Shown: positions 1-11,391 of the stretch, in pieces
Numbering within the stretch: position 1 is the first letter of the stretch
Layout of the letters: every line of letters begins with the position of its first letter
Assembly: GCA_015698045.1 (NCBI GenBank)
Contig: BLAL01000250.1
Location: forward strand, 886,346-950,345
Source: Rhizophagus clarus
Taxonomy: Eukaryota; Glomeromycota; Glomeromycetes; Glomerales; Glomeraceae
Direction: 5' to 3'
DNA: 64,000 nt
Program-made: the position numbers and the translations under genes
The notes under the pieces: model-generated
The model's input: only the letters and a program-made list of their open reading frames with translations
Databases searched by the model: none
Told to the model about the DNA's origin: nothing

Positions 1-68
1 CAGTAAAAGAAAAAAATTTTATTCTTAAAAAAATAACAAAATTCATAAATATTTATTGTATATTCAAA

Positions 69-176
69 TGGGATTTGGGATGGGATTTGGGATTTGGGAT
101 GGGATTGGGATTGGGATTTAGGATTGGAATGGGAATGGGATTTGGGATTGGGATGGGATAGGACTCCCATCCCATT
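69..176 (+). repeat. G-rich GGGATT-type minisatellite
   Basis: Tandem, imperfect copies of GGGATTT, GGGATT and GGGAT run for about 100 bases, with G confined to the plus strand. The runs of three Gs are spaced closely enough for G-quadruplex formation. It is not the TTAGGG telomere repeat. No gene is seen in 1-284. Confidence 0.85.
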
Positions 177-284
177 TAAATGGGCGGCAAGTATACGCAC
201 GATGGTTCTATAAAATAACAAGTAATTCATCATTGGCCAGTTCTTCGAGATAGGAATTTGGTGGGAGAGGGTTATTTATAAATT

Positions 285-800
285 ATTCTTTGACGAAACG
301 TTTACAAGCTAATGTTTCATTTTTTTTTCTCTTTTTTGGGCGGTTCGTTCTTCACCAATCTTCAGGGTTCTTACAATAATGTTTGTTAAAAATATCAAAA
401 TTTTTTTACATCCAGGACTTCAAAGAACCGATCAACTAAAAAAAGTAGGAAAAAAAAATGAAACGTATATAAGTTTTGTTAAAAAAACAATTAAAAAATA
501 AAAAATTGAAAGAACGAAACGCAAGTTTCATTAAAGAAATAAAACTATTTCTATAAGTTTGTTCGTTATATTTTAATTTACTGGCTCATTTTTTGCTATA
601 ATTCAAACGAAACTCATTTAGTTAATAAATAACCTTAACTGAAATAGGTAAGCATTAACAATTTAGTTAGAATTCTAATGTTTTGGGAGTTAGCGAGTGA
701 TTTTAGGGCAATACCTTGCTAAAGCCACCCAAAATTACACACGCCCAACAAGACTCTAACGTAACTTTAGTTAACACTAACCTGACGTTTCGTTGGAAAG
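285..800 (+). repeat. Degenerate exon/intron-like array fragment
   Basis: Around 292-350 there is an ACGAAACGTTTA...CTAATGTTTC palindrome followed by a T-run and CTTTTTT, like the modules at 9.2-10.6 kb and 38.9-41.1 kb. Around 670-800 there are CTAACG and GTTAACACTAAC motifs. The fragment is much decayed, so membership in the array family is an inference. From about 800 to 1420 I see no gene. Confidence 0.35.
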
Positions 801-1424
801 GAAGAAGACGAAGGAAAGGGAAAGGAAAAGACAGGGAAATAAATGGAAGGACGAACTGAAGAAAAAGAAAGATTCGTTAAAAGTTTAAAAAAATGACTTG
901 ATACATGACACAAAGTTCAATTTAATACCATTATTTAAGTTGAATATAGGTTGAATTGTATCAAATTACTTTTTTTGACTAGTACGTGAAGAAAAGATAA
1001 CATAGTTAGAATAGCTTCTTTGTCGGTTGGCTGATCTTATTGTGCAATGCAACAGAAATAGACTTTTGATTGATGCAATAACTGTATATAATTTAATACA
1101 ATATTTCAGTTAAAAAAATAAACTGAATTTCTTTTTTTATTAGTAACGCGCATTTATTGTAAATTACATTGTATATAATAAAAAAAATAATTTATCCAAA
1201 AATAAAATTTATTTACCTATTTTTATCGCATGTATAAGTCATGGGAAACAGGTTTGAATCTATCAAGAAATATACCACATGGGAGGTTACTGATTTAATA
1301 TTCATAATAATAATTTTCCCATAATGACATAATCTGCTGAAAAAAAAAAAATCTTTTTTTCTTGAAATCAATTTTTCATGAGATTTATAACGTTTAAAAA
1401 GTTTTTTTATCATAAAAGAAATAT

Positions 1425-1825
1425 TTAATAAAACCATTTATTTATAAAAATTATTAGAAAATACAATAATGTAAAAATTAAGACCAATTTCCATAGATCC
1501 AAATCAAATTTAAATCTAACATTTAAATTATCATAATTTCTTTCAAGGATTTGAAAGTCTTTCCATAATTTCTTATACCATTCCCTCGGCATGAAATTAT
1601 TATCTTGATTACTGATGTGTACATTATTAATTACGTTAGCAAGGGCCTCGTCTAAATTGTGATTTTGTTCCTAATAAATATATATTAAATTAAATAAATA
1701 AATAATAGTTTGTAATTATGATTTATTTATTTATTGATAATTACCAATTTTTGCCCTTGCTGTTGGCGATGCACTTTACGACGAAAATATACTGTACGAT
1801 TCTTTTTCCTTGAAGGAGAAGTCAT
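1425..1825 (-). CDS. Small tail-anchored membrane protein, two exons
   Basis: I do not recognise the function. Exon 1 (1825-1745) starts at an ATG and encodes 27 residues: M-T-S-P-S-R-K-K, then a basic, Gln-rich stretch. An intron (1744-1671, 74 nt, GTAATT...TTAG) is phase 0. Exon 2 (1670-1425) adds 81 residues and ends in TAA, giving 108 aa. The middle is hydrophilic and acidic/aromatic, containing the motif ERNYDNL. Residues ~87-107 are a single hydrophobic helix (LWKLVLIFTLLYFLIIFINKW), so the protein is probably tail-anchored with a cytosolic N-terminus. The frame is fully open across the splice. A diverged, shorter relative lies at 54460-54776 on the same strand, which supports it being a real gene. 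No signal peptide is visible. It could be a small gene carried by a repeat rather than a host gene. Confidence 0.68.
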
Positions 1826-1829
1826 GTTA

Positions 1830-2338
1830 AAATTTTTTTTAAAAAAATCGCATAATATATATAATATATGCAAGTCAAATCAATTACGTTAAAAATTTTT
1901 TTTTTTGTAATTGCATTTTTATATATCTATTATATGCAGTCTTTGCTTATATATAAGTTGTTAGATAATCTTAAAATTGGAGAAAAACTTAATTATTCTA
2001 AATTTGTTAATAATCATGAATTAATATGCATGTTGAATTGGCTAAATCAATCTTTTCCTAATCTGCATATTTCGAATGATAGAAAAACTTAATGATTTCT
2101 AAATTTGTTAATAAATCACATTATTGGAAGAATTTTTTTACATGCTCGATAATTCGATAATCTTGAAATCGGGTTAAACTTAAATGATAAAAAAAAACTG
2201 ATTATTTCCAAATTTGTTAATAAATCATGAATTTTTTAATACATTTTTTTTTTTTTTGGATTTTTTAATATATCATCGTGAAAAAATTTTTATATAAGTA
2301 TACCAACAATTTTTCTTTTATTCAATGTAATTATGAAT
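1830..2338. other. AT-rich sequence with short diverged repeats
   Basis: Three imperfect copies of a ~65-70 bp unit (AGAAAAACTTAAT...TAAATTTGTTAATAAATCATGA) occur between about 1980 and 2240. No convincing reading frame is present. The open frame at 1868-2092 is low-complexity and crosses the repeat. Confidence 0.45.
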
Positions 2339-2339
2339 A

Positions 2340-2585
2340 ACGGTCATCCTAATGGCGTTATACAACTGGTAGAGTATGAGAACTGGAAGCACTTCGTGGC
2401 CACAGTTACTGTGAACGTCCTTCTCTAATCGGCCCTTTTGGATAAGGCGTTGTATAACTGATAGTTATTTGTAATTACATACAGTATTATTTTTTGAGTT
2501 GCGTTGGTACTGACGTTCTCGTCGTGCAACTTGGATATCAATATAATTATTGATAGTGAACAAGTACCAGGGTTTAAACTGAGTT
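2340..2585 (+). repeat. SINE-like dispersed repeat, copy 1
   Basis: The segment starts with GGCGTTATACAACTGGTAGAG, which resembles the D-arm/A-box region of a tRNA. Later come GTTGTATAACTG and GGTACTGACGTTCTCGTCGTGCAA. A related copy is present in reverse at 55205-55395 (GCGCAACTGGTAGATC and GTACCGACGTCCTCGTCGTGCAA). No clear B box is visible, so a tRNA origin is only a suggestion. Confidence 0.45.
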
Positions 2586-2934
2586 ATTCAAAAAGTAGGT
2601 AAGATATTTGTAGTAAAATTTTTTGAACTCATATTTTAGTTATAATTATACAAATACATAAGCCATATAATAAATATCACTATGTTTACTTATTGTTTTT
2701 CTTAAGTTACAGAGAGATATTGTGTTTATAATGTTTTATTATTATAAATAATCTAAGATACATAAATTTAATAAAGTTAACGAACCTTTAAAAAATACAT
2801 GTATATAAATTTTTTACGTCTAAATTAAAATTATTATTATTTTTTTTTTCAAATAAACAATTCCTTGATACAAAAAAATGTATATACACAAATCCTCCAT
2901 TACGTACATTTTTTTTATCATCAATGTCTTTTTT

Positions 2935-3480
2935 TTATTTCCATTCAACTGTGAGTTCTCCATAAGAATATTTTGGATTCTTGGTTGCCTTTTTTAATCG
3001 AAGTTTATCTAATGGGTTCTCTTCTTGATTTTGACCGCTTAATTGAACAAATGTTTTTTGATTTTGCTGATAATATTTCACCCCCCAATTGGAATCATTA
3101 AAAATACTGGATAATTCTTGATAACCTATAGATCCACGAAAAATATACTTTAATACTCCAGTACTTTTTTTATAGTAATGAATGTAGGATTTGAATATTT
3201 CTTTAAATAAATCTACTGGACAATCCATAGATACACTTTGTAACCCAGTATTTTTCTTTCCAAGTCTTCTATGAATCAAATAAACAATATTTTCTTTAAA
3301 TTTATTAATTAAAAAACTTGGAATCCTTTCTTGTCCTGCGGGTATTTTATTGTATTTACGAATTATACTTTTATGTTTAAAGAAACCACGGCTAGACTTG
3401 AATTTTTTTTTACAAACAATACATTCAATATTGTTAATAATTATAATTGGAAGAGAAGGAAGTTCATTGTCTTTATTCAT
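2935..3480 (-). CDS. Zinc-finger-like protein of a multicopy fungal family
   Basis: A 181-residue uninterrupted ORF starts at ATG 3480. Residues ~19-38 read CIVC-x12-H-K, a C2H2-type half finger with Cys-x2-Cys and a single clear His; no second His lies at standard spacing, so the finger may be degenerate. The remainder has the motifs VYLIHRRLG, MDCPVDLF and FNDSNWGVKYYQQNQKTF and ends in VEWK. I recall near-identical domain order in many Rhizophagus hypothetical proteins, where this piece often precedes other mobile-element ORFs; that is recall, not a search. There is no membrane segment or signal peptide. DNA binding is a reasonable guess, but no function is established. It is one of the few reading frames here without stops. 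Confidence 0.6.
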   Translation of the reverse strand: MNKDNELPSLPIIIINNIECIVCKKKFKSSRGFFKHKSIIRKYNKIPAGQERIPSFLINKFKENIVYLIHRRLGKKNTGLQSVSMDCPVDLFKEIFKSYIHYYKKSTGVLKYIFRGSIGYQELSSIFNDSNWGVKYYQQNQKTFVQLSGQNQEENPLDKLRLKKATKNPKYSYGELTVEWK

Positions 3481-3722
3481 TATAAAACCAGAAACTGAAA
3501 GTTGAAGAAAAAAAGATTGGTTGAAAAAAAAAGAAACTGAAAAATACTACTGTGTTTAAAGAAAATAAATTTTAGATCAGAACAAAAATTATACAAGACT
3601 TCAAGACGACAAAATGTCATAGACATCATATGCGCCATGTGGTACTGTAATAAAAATAGAAAATCACGATCAACTCATAACCTATTTTGTGTAATAAAAT
3701 CGTTTTAAGGGGAAACTGCTAT

Positions 3723-3818
3723 CTGCTATGAAAAATTCACTGCTTTTAATTTTCTAACGATAATTTAATAGCAATTGTAGAAGGCTTTTTTATAGTCTTT
3801 TCTTATTTTTCATAGCAG
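3723..3818. repeat. Short inverted-repeat element
   Basis: A perfect 14-bp inverted repeat, CTGCTATGAAAAAT (3723-3736) and its complement (3805-3818), encloses about 68 bases. A partial CTGCTAT precedes the left arm. It could be a tiny MITE or a hairpin; no target duplication is clear. Confidence 0.5.
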
Positions 3819-3829
3819 TTTATTGAAAA

Positions 3830-6370
3830 CTTTTTAACTTAAAAGTTTGGTGATTCCGTTTTTTTATAAATATACCGAAGAATTTTCTTCGCAAAATGAA
3901 TCATTACTTTTTTATTTTTTTTTTATTATAAAATATTTTTTTGTAATAATTATTATATAATATACTATATAGTATAATACGTCTATAATAAAATTTTTTA
4001 TAATAGTATGTTTCATAAACCAATAAAATAAAATAAAATAATTGTAGATCCTATTGTATATCCACAATATTTCTGTATTACTTGAACTTGTTGCTTAATT
4101 AGTCAATTTGCCGTTAACTAGGCGCTGTTGAAAAAAAAAAAAAATTATTTTTGACATTACTGCCCAATTTTTTTTATTTCTCACAATTTTTTTATAAAAG
4201 TATTTTTTCCTAATCTTTCAGGACGACTGGAATTTTGAACAAACGAACTATAGTTAGTTCATTCATTTTTTTTTATTCTTCTTTTCATTATAAAGGAACA
4301 CGTTAATATTTTCTTTAATTTTTAAATGAACAGGCAAAATCTAAAATCAGTCCTATAGCTGCAGTACGGTCTGGTCAGTTTAGACATTCAGGATTATTAA
4401 TATCCCTACTTTCTATTTTATAGGTTAATTTGAGTTAAATGGTAGAGAATTGGGAAGGGGACAAACGTTTCATTTTTTTTAGAGAAGCAGAATTTATAGA
4501 AGCACATGATATTCTGATGAAGTCTAACAGGTAGTGAATAGCATCAGTCTGAAGAGAAGGGGTCAATAGGACCTGCTACGGAGGAATATCATACTTCTGA
4601 TTATATAGAAGGTGTGGACCTCTTGCTTGGTAGGTTCAATCAAAGTATGCATTTTGTGGTTAGCATCACCAGTGTAAATGACTACCTTGAAGTCCTACTG
4701 CTAGTTTATTAATATGTATAGTAATAATAATGTACTGTATATAGCCATTTGAGTGATAAATAGCATCATATTTTTTTTTTTATTAATTTAATAAAGTTAT
4801 ATTTTTAAAATAAAGTTATTTTGCATAAAAGATAAATATAAATGCCTATTGCATTGGTACTATTGATGGTATTGGACGAGTAATATATATTATGCATAAT
4901 GTCTCAATTTAAAAGCAGTATCTTTATCAGTACTGTTAATTAGTCATTCCGATCATTACAAATAAACTCAAAAAAATGAAGTGTATATAAAACTTAAAGT
5001 TTCTGAATAATAGTACAATACATGGCGTAGTTGAAATTACAGGAAAATCGCTAAGCAATAATTAAGTAATCTCTCTGAAAAAGAAACCGCTCTGCCATAT
5101 TTTGAAAGCACAACTATGACTAGCCTGTTGTACGCAGACAATCCAAGAGATCTAGAAAGCCAGCTTTATCCATCCTGAAAAACACTTTCCCAAAAGAAAA
5201 AGTCATATTGTTCTTTCCGGCTAACGCCGACTCCATGTAAATACTGTAAGATGGAGAATATTAAACTCTTTTTTTTACAAAATTTATACAACTTAAAAAT
5301 AGAGAAATAAAAGGAAAAAAAATAGTATTAAAACTAAAATAAAAAAAATAAAGTTAATACAAATCTAATCGCTCGATTAAGAAGAAAGTTTGACGTGTTT
5401 AAAGACAGCAGTGTTATGAAAACTGAAATTGAATGCATAGTCATAGATCAACAGTCACCAGTTTAGGTAAAGGTCTTTGCATTAGAAGATGCATAATTAT
5501 GTTCACTACTAAGGGTGGTAAGGTTGTACGTAAAAAATTATTTCAAAAATTTGAAGTAATAGCACTGAGTTGTTGATCTAAACGTGAAGACTTTTGTCTC
5601 GATCTTATATATTAATATTAATACATTATATAATAAAAATGGATCATATGCTGTCACAATAGGACTCATGTATGAGTTAAATCCAAAAGATTAAAATGCT
5701 CAGAGACTTTGAATTTTAAAATAAAATAAATCAATAATAAATAAAAAAAAATTAAAATTATATATTCGTTCTGTTTATTTTATTATATTAATATTTGATT
5801 TGAAAATTCATTTCTTTTGGTTTAGACAAAATGTAAGCATTTATTATTTATCATATAATATCAATTTATATGTGTTATATTACTATTTATTTTAAAAACT
5901 TGGTTTAAAACCTGCTTTTCTATTATATACCGAGTTCAGTAAACTTATGTGATTTAGACATTTAGTAAAATTTGCCTCTTAAACCGTTATATAAACAAAT
6001 ATTTTAATTGAAACTTCGATTTTAAATTTTGATTAATTATAATACTACTGATTGTTCTCTATTTGATTTATTAACTTCATAGAGCTAAAAAAAAGGCTTA
6101 TATCTTGGTTATACTTTTTCAAGCATATAAGTAATTTGAAACAAAAATAATAAATGAAAAACCTTTTGATAATTTTGATAGCAGAATAAACAAATATTGT
6201 GACGTACAAGTTTTTTTTTCAGTCGGACAAAGTTGTCTTTTTTATTTGTCTATAAACAAACAAATATTTTATTTTTGGTAATATTGATCTGACACAATTA
6301 TTTATACAGTTAATATTATACAGTTAGTTATATTATATGATATAAAAAGTGCGTAATTCAGTCCAAATTT
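3830..6370. other. No recognisable gene
   Basis: About 2.5 kb of AT-rich sequence. A moderately GC stretch at 4330-4720 and another at 5080-5260 contain short open frames (one of about 34 codons ends at 5178), but I see no supporting motif or splice pattern. I assign no function. Confidence 0.5.
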
Positions 6371-6373
6371 AGC

Positions 6374-6800
6374 AGTTATATTTTATCTTTTTCATCAATA
6401 TTTTTACGGTATCTTTATCAATATTTTGTTTTTGTTAATATTTTTTTTTATCTTCGTCAATATTCTTTTATTTTGTTAAAGTTTTCGTTATTTCTTTTAT
6501 TTTTGTCAAGCCATTATCAATACTCTTTTATTTTTGTTAAGTCTTCATCAATACTCTTTTGTCTTCATCAAGTCTTCATCAATACTCTTTTGTCTTCGTC
6601 AAGTCTTCATCAATACTCTTTATTTTTGTCAAGTCTCTATCAATACTGCTTTGTTAATACTCTTTTGTTTTTGTCAAGCTTCATCAATACTCTTTTATCT
6701 TCGTTTCTGTCAATACCATTTATCTTTGTTGAGTCTCTGTCAATACTTCTTCATTAATATTCTTTTGTTTATGTCAAGTTTTTATCAATACTTTTTTTAA
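6374..6800 (+). repeat. Minisatellite of CATCAATACTCTTTT units
   Basis: About 13 degenerate copies of a 20-40 bp unit built from TTTTGTCAAG-TCTTCATCAATACTC. The Phe/Ser/Leu-rich open frames within it come from the repeat and are not genes. It ends about 48 bases before the ATG of the decayed gene at 6848. Confidence 0.8.
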
Positions 6801-6847
6801 AAATCTCCAAATTCACTTATAAGTAGTATTTAATACTATTAAATACA

Positions 6848-9034
6848 ATGCCAAAAGTAAAAAGTCAAAAAATTGAAAACATTCCTAAGGAAATTACAGA
6901 CTATCCTGAAACAGATTCTGTATTATACACAGATGGTAGAAGGAGTTATTATTACAAAATCAAGCAAGAGGGTTTATATCCTCAACCTCCAATATTGGCA
7001 TATACCCAAGGAAAGAACAAATATAAAATTCTGAATGGATATTGTGTAGAAACTACTTGGGGCCGCGGGGAAAAAAAGAAAACTGTTAGGTGCTTAATTA
7101 ATTATGTAGAAGAAAAGCCTCTTTTTAAAATCATGTATGGTGTAAACTTCTCAGAAGAAGTCCAATCAAATATATCTTCAACAACAGTAGCAAACGCAGT
7201 TCTGAAGGTTAGCTTTATTGAATTTTTTTTTTTGTGTTAAAATTGAATTAAACATATTTAATTAATATTAACTTATTATCTTTTTTTAGAAACTTTTCCC
7301 TTTAAATGAAAAATCATTAATTTCTGGTGTACATCTTTTTGGCATTCATTTAATGATATTAAAGGAAGCTAGAGAAAACATAAGTACAAGGGAAAAGAAT
7401 ATTCAATTAATACCAGTTGAACATTGTAGTAAATCAACATTGAATAGAAGGCAACATAAATTTGGAAATCAATTGAAACAATATGTTCAAGCCGAAGGTT
7501 CTAAAATCTATGGTAATGATCAAATTATCCTAAAACAAATTTCATATAGTGTTGGGAATATTAATTTTCAAATTGATTGTGAAGAAAAGAATGATACAAA
7601 TAACAAAAACTTATTTCAGCAGTACAAGCTATTGATTTAAATTATATTCCCCGTGAAGGTTATCGAGCTTTAGCTGCAGTAGATTCTAATTTACAACGTG
7701 AATGGGCTGTCTCTGAACAACGACTTAAAATAACAATAGAAATGAATCAAAAAATTCCAATTACTCTCATCAATCTTCTATTGGATTTTGCTAAATATTC
7801 AAACTTTGAATCAACCGAAATAATTCAAAATGTCAAAAAAGGTGGAACTCGAAGTGTTAAAGACATTTTAAAGTATATTGTGCCCGTCCTTATTTCTAAT
7901 GAAATATTGGATATCAGTAATCCAATTATTCACTTGAGAGTTTCAGGTGATGGTTGAAATGTGGGTAGAAAAATTAAGCACGTAATGATAACCATGGCAA
8001 TTTTAAATGATATACAAAATATTCATAAACCTGACCATCATTACACAACAGTACTTTTTCCAGGTGTAGAAAAGTATGAAATCTTAGAAAATATGATGGC
8101 TTCTTTTATTAAAGAACTGGACGAAATAAAAAAAAATGGATTAATGATTGGTGAAGTTATGTGGAACTTTGAACTTTATTTTAATTCTGATTGGAAATTT
8201 TTAGTGATATGTTTGGGTTTCAATTCAGCAAATTCAAAATTTTTTTGTCCGTGGTGTTAAGTTTTAAAATGTGACCAAGGAAATAACTGGAAAATCGATA
8301 AAAAGTTCAAAAATTTTCAAGAATACCTGAGCCATCACAAGAAACCTCTTTTTTATATGATTTCACTGGATAAGTGGGTGCCGGACGAGCTTCATCTTTT
8401 GCTCTGGATTTGGGACTGTCTTTGGTGTTTGATTTTGACAGAATTGAAAGAATTTAACCAATTCGATGATATATGCTGTGATGAAATTGTTAAAGAAATG
8501 GATAGAATTGGTGTTAATTTCCAGTTTTGGCTAGAAAAATCCAATACATGGAATTATACATCATTGGTAGGTAATGACAAAAAGAAAGTTTTAAAAAATT
8601 TCAACTTTAAACGTATATTTCCACCTTTGCATGCTAAAGCGATTCGAGAATTATGGGATCGATTTTACCAAGTTTATCTCAATCTTCGATTGAAGGACTA
8701 TGACGCCTAACAGTTTCAGTTCGAAGCCAAGGATTTTAAGGTATTATATATGCCAAGTGATGTAACTCCGAGTATGCATGTTCTTGTCTGCCATATGTCA
8801 GAGTTCATGGAAAAATATAAACAATTTGGTATAAAGGCATTTTCGTGTGTGGCAGTCAAGAAAAAAAACCACCAGCAAGTGACACATTTTTTTAGACAGA
8901 CAATGAAAGATGGAGGGAAAAACAAAAAATCAGCAATAACTGATATTCTTGAATATGAAAATAGGGTTCTCTTTTATTTATTTGATAATGCTGAAACTAC
9001 GACATTAAAACCAAAAAAAATAAGTTTAAAATAA
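6848..9034 (+). pseudogene. Decayed transposase-like gene, multicopy fungal family
   Basis: Exon 1 starts at ATG 6848. A phase-0 intron (7208-7289, GTTAGC...TTTTTAG) joins ...AVLK to KLFPLNEK.... A 1-nt frameshift near 7617 moves the frame, which then runs to 9034 with three in-frame stops: TGA 7955, TAA 8258 and TAA 8708. Motifs in order are SGDG(stop)NVGRKIKHVM, FPGVEKYE, FNSDWKFL, a CPWC zinc pair, PDELHLLLWIWD, IRELWDRF, HVLVCHMSEFM and KKKNHQQVTHFFRQT. I recall this motif series from a very high-copy Rhizophagus protein family, where it looks like an RNase-H-type transposase, but the class is uncertain. The acidic residues in SGDG and PDELHLL would be candidate catalytic sites. A possible last exon (LDGQDVYFS) lies at 9150-9200. 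At least four lesions make it non-functional. Confidence 0.7.
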
Positions 9035-9189
9035 TATTTTTGTTGTTAATTTTGAAGCGGTAGAAATAATTTGTATTAATATTAACTGATAATATTAAAT
9101 TAAATAAAATGATATATTAGTAACAATTTGTTATTTTTTGTTTTAATAGCTTGGATGGCCAGGATGTGTATTTTAGTAAGACGACACCG

Positions 9190-10600
9190 GCTTTTTGAAA
9201 TTTGACGAAATTACACTTTCAATTATTAATTAAGAAACGTTCTAATGTTTTTTTCTCTTTTTTTTGAGAGGAAATATAATTGGGTATGTACATAGCGTTT
9301 TAGACTGGTATTAATGCTTACTTATCCTTTAAAATTTTTTAATAATAAATTATAACTTATACCAGATCAGTCTTTAAGTTTCTTGAGCGGAAATCAGGTA
9401 GCATAGACGTAAGTAATTTCTAATTTTTTAAAAAAAAAATTCTTGGCTTTTTTATTGGGATCGAACCAACTAGACTATATATTCTATGTCCAAACCAGTA
9501 TGTCTTGGTAAAGAATAGAGTAAAGTATTTTTTTATTTCTTTCATTTTTTTTTTTAATTATTACGTTTTTTTTTGTTTCAAAAAAAAAAATGGTTATAAA
9601 TGGAAGGCTCAAGATATCAATCCGTAATCGTCATAATATGATAGTTGATTTATTAAAATTATGATCGATTCAATCAGATCAATCGATTATCCGAATTACA
9701 TTATTCTAGGAGTTTTGAATTATTCTTCAACAAAACGTTTATTAACTTTTTGTTCTTTCTTAGACAGTTTGCTCTTTGGGTATTTGAACGTGTAGGAATC
9801 TGGTGATGTGAATATCCATATTTTTAGGCATATTAAACTAAATGCTTTATATATTTTTTTTTTTAAATCATGAAACTTTTATTTATAACGTTTTAATTTT
9901 TTCTTAATTTCGGGTTCAAGACACTAAAACGCCGAAGTGTTAAGTTTCACAACAATTGAGAATTTATTATTTATTATTTATTTTAAATAGAAACGTCTCC
10001 TAACGTTTCTTTTTTTTCCCTTTTGCAGGTTTTGGACTTTTAGGTTAATTGGAAAGTGAAAGTGGTAAACTTCGCAACCTCTGTTACGAAACCTTTTTTT
10101 TTTGATATTTTTAATTAGAAATATATTATCGTTTCTTATTACCTTTTTTTTGCAGATTCAAATTCAAAATATTGGTTATTCATCTTTTGTCCTCGTGGAA
10201 AATTCAATGAGAGGTCTTTTAACCATTTATATAATACTTCGACTTTTCTCTTTTTTTGACGACTGGCCAGACCTTTAGACATGTGAGATTTGCTACGTAG
10301 GTTTTAAGGGATTGAAATTTAAGTTTCACAGATCCTGTTGCGATACAGTTTTTATTTTATTCTATTTTATTTATTTTATTAGAAACGTTTGCTAACGTTT
10401 CTTTTATTTCTTTTATTTTTTTGTAGATTTGCCAGAGTATTGATCCAGAAACGCTGGATTTGGAAACGGTAAGTTTTACTATTATTTCTCTTACTTCACC
10501 TTTTTTTTAAAAATATAACGTTTCTTTTTTTTTGTTTTGTAGATCCTCTGGGTTTCAGTTCGAGTGTTGAAAACTTTACATAGGCTCCTTTTGAGGTGTA
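9190..10600 (+). repeat. Exon/intron-like hairpin array A
   Basis: Several modules are visible. Each has a palindrome of the type GAAACGTTTGCTAACGTTTC (10390-10409), a T-rich tract ending in TGTAG or TGCAG, a 30-43 nt segment, then GTAAG/GTAAAC. The clearest segment, 10426-10467 (42 nt, ATTTGCCAGAG...GGAAACG), lies between TTTGTAG and GTAAGTTTTAC. After some donors there is a hairpin around TTCGCAACCTCTGTTACGAA. See the largest array at 38.9-41.15 kb. No continuous protein is obvious. Confidence 0.6.
9455..9510. repeat. Conserved motif linked to the arrays, copy 1
   Basis: TTGGGATCGAACCAACTAG followed about 15 bases later by TGTCCAAACC. Read in reverse, GGTTCGATCCC matches the tRNA B-box/T-loop consensus. 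Related copies are at 20633, 21153 and 41569, each next to an array. Confidence 0.45.
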
Positions 10601-10845
10601 ACAACATTTAACTATAAAATATGGATGATTATATATGATTATTATTAATTTAATTGAGAAACAACTGTTGGAATGTGAAAGAAAGATTATTGATTAAAAA
10701 AGAGATTTACAACAGAGTATGATTTATTACAAGAATTATACATTCTTTAAAGAAAAGGGGTGGAAGAATGGCAAAATTGTCCAGATCCATCAGGCAGAAC
10801 AACTTTAAATAGATGGTAAGTGATTAGTATAATATTATATGGCGT
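10601..10845 (+). other. Flank holding a possible broken exon and donor
   Basis: The stretch before the retrotransposon ends in ...CCATCAGGCAGAACAACT...AGATG followed by GTAAGTGATTAG. A matching acceptor, CTATTTAG, lies just beyond the 3' LTR at 19469. Without the retrotransposon and one GCGT copy, the two halves would form a 62-nt intron-like sequence. The coding content of the flanks is not recognisable. Confidence 0.4.
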
Positions 10846-11290
10846 TGTTGGCGTAGTAATCACGTGACATTGTGGCAAAGTATATAGAGCCGCCTAAGCC
10901 AAAGCCATCATAGCCTGTTATTTTTGATATTTCTGATTTATTTGATATATCAGTTTTATTTGATTTATCTGATTTATTTGATTTAATTGATTTATTTTAT
11001 TTATTTGATTTATTAGTTTTATTTGATATATTAGATTTATTTGTTATATTTTTAAATATATTTTATTTTGTATAAATATCCTGAAATTTCTTTTTAGTTG
11101 AAATATATGAGAGAGTGTAATAACAAAGTTATAATAACAAGTTCATATAATTAATAAATAAACTCTTTTACCTTATAAACGAACTGTCCCTTTGTGAATA
11201 GTGTGTCTTGTTGATTGGACTTGAGACATATCTATTGCATCCCTGTCTCCAAGTCATAGTTACCTGATCGACGAACTGACCAGAGTAACA
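10846..11290 (+). repeat. 5' LTR
   Basis: 445 bp, starting TGTTGGCGTAG and ending AGAGTAACA. It contains an internal run of TTTGATTTATC-like 11-bp repeats (10925-11035), a TATAAATA box and an AATAAA-type signal near 11153. All eight differences from the 3' LTR have C or G here and T or A there. Confidence 0.95.
11071..11078 (+). promoter_or_regulatory. LTR TATA box
   Basis: TATAAATA in the 5' LTR, repeated at 19214-19221 in the 3' LTR. It lies about 75 bases before an AATAAA-like signal, giving a plausible U3-R-U5 layout. Inferred from motif only. Confidence 0.5.
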
Positions 11291-11292
11291 AT

Positions 11293-11310
11293 TGGTGATT
11301 CCTGCCAGGT
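11293..11310 (+). other. Primer binding site
   Basis: Two bases after the 5' LTR comes TGGTGATTCCTGCCAGG, beginning with the TGG expected from a tRNA 3'-CCA. I cannot name the primer tRNA from memory. Confidence 0.5.
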
Positions 11311-11391
11311 ATAGCGACGAACTGTCTATACTGGATCTCTCAGACGTACTTGAGAAGAAAAACAATTGCAGACGTACTTGCACCCAATTGA

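Noticed and set aside
69..176. Telomere
   Set aside because: Unit is GGGATT with variable length, not TTAGGG, and lies inside other repeats.
1213..1437. A 74-codon minus-strand frame
   Set aside because: It overlaps the end of the two-exon gene in another frame, is low-complexity and has no supporting motif.
5080..5260. Short plus-strand frame with balanced composition
   Set aside because: About 34 codons, no splice partner and no recognisable motif.
6473..6800. Two overlapping Phe/Ser/Leu-rich frames
   Set aside because: Translations of a pyrimidine-rich minisatellite, not genes.
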